DNA from: Dethiosulfatibacter sp.
Lineage (GTDB): Bacteria; Bacillota_A; Clostridia; Tissierellales; Dethiosulfatibacteraceae
Direction: 5' to 3'
Assembly (NCBI GenBank): GCA_019084435.1
Contig: JAHRFV010000263.1
Span: 1-17,427, forward strand
DNA length: 17,427 nt
In this document: in pieces, positions 12,692 through 17,427 of the stretch
Numbering within the stretch: position 1 is the stretch's first letter
How the letters are laid out: every line of letters begins with the position of its first letter
Translations under genes and position numbers: made by a program
Notes under the pieces: model-generated
Told to the model about the DNA's origin: nothing
The model's input: the letters and a program-made list of their open reading frames with translations, nothing else
Databases searched by the model: none

Positions 12692-13711
12692 ATGACAACG
12701 GTAGGGATTGTTGGAATAGGTATATATATTCCAGATAGAATAATAACAGGCAAAGAAATATCTGAGGAAACGAATGGAAAATGGTCAGAGGAAGCAGTAG
12801 TTAACAAGCTTGGCATCAAACAAAAGAACTTGCCTGGTGAAGGTGATGGAACACAAGAAATGGGTGCTTTGGCAGCTTTGGATGTTTTGAAAAAAACTGG
12901 TACTGATCCTTTGAATATCGACGTGATTCTTTGTGTAGGAGAAGAGTGGAAAGAATACCCTCTAACAACCTCTGCTCTCTATATACAAGATAGAATCGGT
13001 GCAAAAAATGCATGGGGTATTGATTTGGCCAACAGATGCTGCACAACAGTTTCAACCATGAAAATAGCGAAAGACATGCTGATGAGTGACGAGTCAATCA
13101 ACACCATTTTGATTGCTGGTGGGTATCGAAACTGTGATTTGGTAGATTATACGGACAATGATATGTCTATGATGTATAATTTGGGGGCAGGTGGTGGTGC
13201 CCTAATACTCAAAAAAAATCACGACAGAAATTTACTGTTAGGATCCCATATAATCTCAGATGGCTCTCTGTCAAGAACGGCCGGTGTCGAAATTGGTGGG
13301 ACAGTCAAGGCAATCAATACTGAAAACTTAGAAGATGCTAACATGTTAAGACTGATGGAACCAAAAAAAATGAAAGACAGACTTAATAAAGTATCAATGA
13401 ACAATTGGTACAAATGCATTGATGAATCACTTTCAAAATCAGGATTGGATAGAAAAGATATTGGTTACTTGGCAATACTTCATATGAAGAGATCAGGCCA
13501 TAATCAAATCATGAAAGATTTGGGCTTGGATGATGGGAAAACGATATATCTTGAAGATTACGGACATATCGGACAGATTGATCAGATTTTATCATTGCAA
13601 TTAGGATTGGAAGAGAAAAAAATTGTAGATGGCACCATCGTCTGTATGGTTGCAGCAGGAATAGGATATGCATGGGCTGCAAATATCATCAGATGGGGAA
13701 AAGCTAAATAA
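12692..13711 (+). CDS. KAS III/HMG-CoA synthase-like (thiolase-fold) protein
   Basis: A 339-residue protein of the thiolase fold, nearest by eye to 3-oxoacyl-ACP synthase III and HMG-CoA synthase. Seen: the N-terminal VGIVGIGIYIPDRIIT strand, Cys116 in DLANRCCTT at the nucleophile position of FabH (DVSAACSG), His264 in LAILHMKRSG at the active-site His, and a C-terminal AAGIGYAWA glycine-rich strand. The third FabH residue, Asn in YGNTS, is replaced by His292 in YGHIGQID. It is therefore probably not a housekeeping FabH; an acyl-CoA thioester condensation or acyl-transfer role is plausible but unproven. AGGAGG lies 5 nt before the ATG. It leads the Liv-type transporter operon, 75 nt before the binding protein, suggesting that its substrate relates to the imported solute. 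Confidence 0.78.
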   Translation: MTTVGIVGIGIYIPDRIITGKEISEETNGKWSEEAVVNKLGIKQKNLPGEGDGTQEMGALAALDVLKKTGTDPLNIDVILCVGEEWKEYPLTTSALYIQDRIGAKNAWGIDLANRCCTTVSTMKIAKDMLMSDESINTILIAGGYRNCDLVDYTDNDMSMMYNLGAGGGALILKKNHDRNLLLGSHIISDGSLSRTAGVEIGGTVKAINTENLEDANMLRLMEPKKMKDRLNKVSMNNWYKCIDESLSKSGLDRKDIGYLAILHMKRSGHNQIMKDLGLDDGKTIYLEDYGHIGQIDQILSLQLGLEEKKIVDGTIVCMVAAGIGYAWAANIIRWGKAK

Positions 13712-13786
13712 TATCTTAGAACAATTATTCTAAACGACTTATGACCTATAAAGGTTATAAATAAGAACAAAAAAATGGAGGAGAAA

Positions 13787-15034
13787 ATGAAAACCAAAAA
13801 AATTATCGTAATACTGGTCGTACTTGCTATGATGCTTAACATCGCAGCCTGCTCACAACCACAGGAATCAACAACAGCAGCACCTACTACAGCAACGCCA
13901 ACAACAGCAGCACCGACTGAAGCACCAAAAGAACCAATTGTTATTGGTGGATTGACATCCCTTAGCGGTGGTTTGATGGATTATGGCAATCAAATGCAAA
14001 GAGGGTTTTTACTTGGTCTAGAGTATGCCACAAACGGAACTATGATGGTAGCGGGAAGACCAATTGAAGTTATCTGGGAAGACACAACCACAGTTCCTGA
14101 AGTTGCAAGAGAAAGAGCTATCAAGCTTCTTGACGAAGACGAAGTGGATATGATTGTTGGTCCTACTTCTTCATCTGATGCATTTGCAATACTTGGTCTT
14201 GCAGAAGAGTATGAAACAGTATTTATACTGGAACCGGCAGCAGCAGACTTTTTGACTGGTGAAGTTGCAAATAGATACATCTTTAGAACAGGAAGAAATA
14301 CTGCTCAGGATGCAGCAGCTATGGCAGCAGTTATGGCAGGATCCAAAGTGTCTATATTTGCACCTGACAGTGCATTTGGTAGAGCCTATACAGATCCGTT
14401 TAAACCAGCATTGGAAGCAGCAGGTGGAGAGGTTCTAGTAGAAGAATATGCACCACTTGACTCAACAAACTTCACACCATATATTCAAAGAATTATTGAC
14501 TCAAATCCCGACTATTGTTTTGTAATATGGGCAGGCGCTAACGATCCATGGAGACAAATGACAGAAATGGGATTATTTGAAGCAACAAAAGTATCAACAG
14601 GAGCACCTGAGATAGCAGCACTTAGAAATATGATGCAATTGGAAGGTATGCCTGGATTCACATTGTACTATCATGGCGTAGCACAGAATCCTGTTAATGA
14701 ATGGCTAGTTGAGAAACATATGGAAAGGTTTGATACTCCTCCAGATGTATTTGTATCTGGTGGTATGGCAGCAGCTATGGCAGCTGTCAAAGCTTTTGAG
14801 ACTACAAATGGAAGCACTGATGCAGAAGATTTGATACAAGCTATGAGAGGCATGGAGTTTGACTCACCAACAGGAATGAGATATTTTAGATCAGAAGATC
14901 ATCAGGCACAACAAGTATTATTTGAAATCACATATACAAAAGTTGATGGCGTGGATCATATCGTGCCAGAATTGGTAAGGGTTATTCCGATAGAAGAAAT
15001 ATACAATCCAATTCAAACAACTCACCCTAGATAA
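13787..15034 (+). CDS. Branched-chain amino-acid type ABC transporter substrate-binding lipoprotein
   Basis: Captures a solute outside the membrane for the Liv-type transporter encoded downstream. ATG 13787 is chosen because GGAGG lies 5 nt upstream; the ATG at 13775 precedes that site. The 415-residue precursor has a Lys-rich signal peptide with lipobox NIAAC (Cys22), then a Thr/Ala/Pro linker of about 25 residues with a near-repeated TTAAPT, then a type 1 periplasmic-binding fold starting at IVIGGLTSLSGG. The motifs MVAGRPIEVIWEDT, MIVGPTSS and the later PDYCFVIWAGAND are typical of LivJ/K-like proteins. Such proteins bind Leu/Ile/Val, but relatives take aromatic acids, urea, amides and other acids. 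The rich use of GCA and ACA codons suggests high expression. Confidence 0.88.
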   Translation: MKTKKIIVILVVLAMMLNIAACSQPQESTTAAPTTATPTTAAPTEAPKEPIVIGGLTSLSGGLMDYGNQMQRGFLLGLEYATNGTMMVAGRPIEVIWEDTTTVPEVARERAIKLLDEDEVDMIVGPTSSSDAFAILGLAEEYETVFILEPAAADFLTGEVANRYIFRTGRNTAQDAAAMAAVMAGSKVSIFAPDSAFGRAYTDPFKPALEAAGGEVLVEEYAPLDSTNFTPYIQRIIDSNPDYCFVIWAGANDPWRQMTEMGLFEATKVSTGAPEIAALRNMMQLEGMPGFTLYYHGVAQNPVNEWLVEKHMERFDTPPDVFVSGGMAAAMAAVKAFETTNGSTDAEDLIQAMRGMEFDSPTGMRYFRSEDHQAQQVLFEITYTKVDGVDHIVPELVRVIPIEEIYNPIQTTHPR

Positions 15035-15061
15035 ATAAAAATAAAGGGGAAGGATGTAGAA

Positions 15062-15832
15062 ATGTCAGAAATAATATTAAGAACAGAAAACCTAGGCATT
15101 AGCTTTGGTGCACACAAGGCGGTAAACAGCGTTAGTCTGGAAATTGAAAAGGGTAAATTAACTACCATCTTGGGACCAAATGGCGCCGGAAAAACTACGT
15201 TCTTTAATCTAGTGAGTGGTCTACTAACCCCTACAACCGGTAAAATCTTTTTTAAGGGGACAGATGTAACAAATCTGTCCCCAATTAAAAGGGTTGAAGC
15301 GGGAATGGGAAGGTCTTTTCAGTTAACCAATGTTTTTCCAACGCTTTCAGCACATGAAAACATCAGATTGGCTGCACAGTCCCATCAAAAAGTAGGATTT
15401 AAGATATTTACAAACCACAAAAAGTATAAGAATGTAAATGAAAAGACAGAGCTGATTTTAGAACGAGTTTTGTTGAAAGATAAAAGGAACACATTAGCTT
15501 CTAATCTGACTCATGGAGAACAAAGAAAACTAGAGTTGGGAATGGTTTTAGCTCTTGAACCAGAAGTATTGCTTCTGGATGAGCCAACGGCTGGAATGGC
15601 TATTGAAGAAGTACCAGCAATGATTGAAATAATAAGAAACGCACATCAAATGGGAACAACCGTTGTTTTAATAGAGCATAAGATGGACATGGTAAAAATT
15701 CTTTCGGATAGATTGGTTATATTGGTTAATGGGTCTGTAATGGCTGACGGGGATCCGAAAACAGTATCTGAGAATCCTGAAGTCTTAAAAGCTTATCTGG
15801 GAGGTGGGGTGTTAGATGAAGTCTCTTCTTAA
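15062..15832 (+). CDS. livG: Liv-type ABC transporter ATP-binding protein (LivG-like)
   Basis: A 256-residue ATPase subunit that powers the importer at the inner face of the membrane. Seen: Walker A GPNGAGKTT (38-46), GRSFQLTNVF at the Q-loop (83-92), a signature LTHGEQR (149-155) in place of LSGGQ, as usual for LivG, Walker B VLLLDEPTAG (169-178) and H-loop His206 (VLIEHKMD). The C-terminal LKAYLGG is typical of the LivG/LptB group. It overlaps the LivF start by 17 bp, so the two are translationally coupled. A perfect 10-bp inverted repeat lies within the coding sequence at 15256-15282, still encoding a normal KGTDVTNLSPI segment. Confidence 0.9.
   Translation: MSEIILRTENLGISFGAHKAVNSVSLEIEKGKLTTILGPNGAGKTTFFNLVSGLLTPTTGKIFFKGTDVTNLSPIKRVEAGMGRSFQLTNVFPTLSAHENIRLAAQSHQKVGFKIFTNHKKYKNVNEKTELILERVLLKDKRNTLASNLTHGEQRKLELGMVLALEPEVLLLDEPTAGMAIEEVPAMIEIIRNAHQMGTTVVLIEHKMDMVKILSDRLVILVNGSVMADGDPKTVSENPEVLKAYLGGGVLDEVSS
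15256..15282. repeat. REP-like perfect palindrome within livG
   Basis: GGGGACAGAT (15256-15265) and ATCTGTCCCC (15273-15282) are perfect 10-bp inverted repeats with a 7-nt spacer, inside an ORF. The GGGGACAGAT half recalls palindromes scattered in genomes with REP-associated transposases (from memory). The reading frame stays family-like across it, so chance is possible. Confidence 0.5.
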
Positions 15833-16520
15833 AACCGAAAATTTAGTTTCATATATCGGACCATATACCATTCTACAGGGAGTAGATATCGAGGTTGGAC
15901 ATGGCGAGGCAGTTGTTATTCTTGGAAGAAATGGTGCTGGCAAAACTACATTCCTCAGAACAGTAATGGGATTAGTTCATACTAGAAGTGGTGTTTTAGA
16001 GTTAGATGGTCAAAATCTGGCAGGGATGCCAACATATGCAATCCAGAAGTTGGGTATTGGTTATGTGCCTGAAAACTACGGAACCTTTGATCTGTTGACA
16101 GTAGAAGAAAATTTACGACTGGCAATGTGGAAAGAGGATGCAGAGACGATGGAGAGAAGGGATTATGTTTTAGATCTTTTTCCTGACCTGAAAGTCGCCT
16201 ATAAAAAATACTCAAAAACTTTAAGTGGTGGTCAGAGACAGATGCTATCCATTGCCAGACCATTGGTCAATAACAACAAAATATTATTAATAGATGAACC
16301 GAGCAAAGGCTTGGCGCCTGTCATTATTGAGAGAGTTGCTTTAGCACTCAGAGAAATCAAAAAACACACAACCGTTCTTCTGGTAGAGCAAAACTTTGCG
16401 CTTGCATGTGCCGTTGGAGAAAGATTCTATATCATCAATGAAGGAAAGACTGTTGAAAACGGTGTGATGGAAGACTTGATTAAGGATAAAAATCTGCAAG
16501 CTAAATATCTAGGAATATAA
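15816..16520 (+). CDS. livF: Liv-type ABC transporter ATP-binding protein (LivF-like)
   Basis: A 234-residue second ATPase of the importer, paired with LivG. Seen: Walker A GRNGAGKTT (37-45), GYVPENYGTFDLLTVEENL with the Q-loop region (82-100), where the usual Gln is Asn in PENYG, signature LSGGQRQ (136-142), Walker B ILLIDEPSKGL (156-166) and LLVEQNF at the H-loop, the Gln form common in LivF. The ATG lies inside the last codons of livG, with GGGAGGTGGGG upstream, so the subunits are likely made in equal amounts. The C-terminal AKYLGI is typical. The length is normal for LivF. Confidence 0.9.
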   Translation: MKSLLKTENLVSYIGPYTILQGVDIEVGHGEAVVILGRNGAGKTTFLRTVMGLVHTRSGVLELDGQNLAGMPTYAIQKLGIGYVPENYGTFDLLTVEENLRLAMWKEDAETMERRDYVLDLFPDLKVAYKKYSKTLSGGQRQMLSIARPLVNNNKILLIDEPSKGLAPVIIERVALALREIKKHTTVLLVEQNFALACAVGERFYIINEGKTVENGVMEDLIKDKNLQAKYLGI

Positions 16521-16559
16521 TATTCGAACGTTTTAGAGGGTCACAAGAAGGAGGATTAA

Positions 16560-17427
16560 ATGGGTACATTAATTACATTAATTGTAAGCGGTCTTGCAGA
16601 AGGAGCATTAATATTCTTGATGGCGTCAGGCTTATCCATCATTCTGGGTATGATGGGAGTTATAAACTTCGCCCACGGAACTTTGTTTCTTTGGGGAGGA
16701 TATGCATATATGTTTTCTTATTATACAATTAGGGCCAGAGTGATACTGAGCGTTTTTCCGGATGCCTTTCAGACAGGTACACAAGGAGGTTTACTTGAAG
16801 TAACCGGAGTTCAATTACAGGCGGGACAAGTGCTACCGTTTACACAAGAGTTATTTATATTTGTCGTCAGTATTCTTATAGCAGTTGCGGTTGTATTTAT
16901 TATGGGAATTATATTTGAAAAATTGTTTATTAACCGTGTTTACGGGAATGCACCAGCACAAATACTGATTACTTTAGGATTGCAGGTTGTCTTTACTGAT
17001 TTAGTTCGTGTTATATGGGGTCCCAATATGATTCCAATGTCAAGGCCTCCATTTTTAGATGGTGTTTCCTCTTTTGCGGGTGGAAGAATAGCGCACTATA
17101 ATGTTTTCCTTATTATTGTAGGCGCAACAGTAGCTATTATTATCCACAGGATAATTACTAAAACTAGAATTGGAATGGTAATCAGAGCCGGGTTGCAGAG
17201 TCCAGAAAATGTCGAAGCGCTTGGAATAAACATAAGAAAATATTTTACTGTCATATTTGCCAGTGGTGCTGCTTTAGCTGGATTGGGGGGGGCTCTGTAT
17301 ATGCCGCTAGTAGGTAATGTTGTCTCTTCTGCAGGTATGAACAATCAAATTCTAGCATTTATAGTAGTAGTAATCGGCGGACTTGGGAATTTCATGGGAT
17401 CTTTCCTTGGCAGCATCTTTTTAGGAT
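16560..17427 (+). CDS. livH: Liv-type ABC transporter permease (LivH-like), cut by the window end
   Basis: The frame opens at ATG 16560, with AGGAGG about 7 nt upstream, and stays open to the last base, giving 289 complete codons and no stop. It is an inner-membrane permease: SGLAEGALIFLMASGLSIILGMMGVINFAHG is the classic LivH first block (here at about residues 9-40; key features are GLS and NFAHG), and several further hydrophobic helices follow. TRIGMVIRAGLQSPENVEALGIN (about 200-222, with key residues R-G-V-A-LGI) is the loop that contacts the ATPases. A roughly 25-residue periplasmic insert rich in Gly/Gln follows the second helix. LivM would be expected beyond the window. Confidence 0.88.
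   Translation, partial: MGTLITLIVSGLAEGALIFLMASGLSIILGMMGVINFAHGTLFLWGGYAYMFSYYTIRARVILSVFPDAFQTGTQGGLLEVTGVQLQAGQVLPFTQELFIFVVSILIAVAVVFIMGIIFEKLFINRVYGNAPAQILITLGLQVVFTDLVRVIWGPNMIPMSRPPFLDGVSSFAGGRIAHYNVFLIIVGATVAIIIHRIITKTRIGMVIRAGLQSPENVEALGINIRKYFTVIFASGAALAGLGGALYMPLVGNVVSSAGMNNQILAFIVVVIGGLGNFMGSFLGSIFLG

Noticed and set aside
13715..13740. Terminator between the KAS III-like gene and the binding-protein gene
   Set aside because: TTAGAA...TTCTAA is only 6 bp of A/T-rich stem without a T-run, too weak to end transcription.

Overview
The window is AT-rich chromosomal DNA with strong AGGAGG-type ribosome-binding sites, several TTG starts, lipoproteins with Gram-positive-style lipoboxes, an oxygen-sensitive [4Fe-4S] serine dehydratase and a 7-1-7 Fur box. 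Together these suggest an anaerobic low-GC Bacillota, most likely class Clostridia. This is inference from style and gene content; there is no rRNA or tRNA gene to fix the taxonomy.

Layout. (1) 1-298: a 90-bp perfect inverted repeat with a 42-nt spacer, ending inside the -35 box of a tetR promoter, followed by a 12-bp palindromic operator. (2) 299-2384: a TetR regulator, an alpha/beta hydrolase whose N-terminal membrane anchor is put out of frame by one base in an A-run, and a convergent CMD/AhpD-like gene with an operator-like palindrome inside its promoter. (3) 2608-6014: a probable operon of a DapA-family aldolase that lacks two DapA-typical residues, a fused iron-sulfur serine dehydratase, a DUF1801 protein and a small lipoprotein, closed by a terminator. 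(4) 6199-8630: a tight operon of a small protein ending in Cys-Cys, an ArsA/GET3-type ATPase, an acylphosphatase-domain protein and an HpaI-type aldolase, closed by a terminator. (5) 8793-12222: a PanB-type hydroxymethyltransferase, a two-domain chromate transporter, a PPK2 polyphosphate kinase and a GNAT acetyltransferase. (6) 12223-12691: an intergenic region with a Fur box, a strong promoter, about 120 nt without an ORF, a strong terminator, a second promoter, a leader hairpin and a Val/Ile-rich mini-ORF. (7) 12692-17427: a KAS III-like protein and a branched-chain amino-acid type (Liv) ABC transporter: binding protein, two ATPases and a permease cut by the window end.

The most interesting signal is in region 6. 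A near-perfect Fur box and a TTGACA-17-TATTAT promoter drive a short transcript that ends at a 13-bp terminator hairpin and carries CU-rich anti-Shine-Dalgarno stretches (CCCUCC, CUCC, a CCCC loop). This is the architecture of iron-sparing small RNAs such as FsrA or IsrR. The iron-sulfur serine dehydratase in the same window has a Shine-Dalgarno region that could pair with it.

Functionally, the window mixes three aldolase or hydroxymethyltransferase folds (DapA-like, HpaI-like, PanB), 2-oxo acid metabolism (serine to pyruvate) and uptake of an amino-acid-like or organic-acid solute. This fits a fermentative, amino-acid-using anaerobe, but no single pathway linking them all can be read from the sequence.
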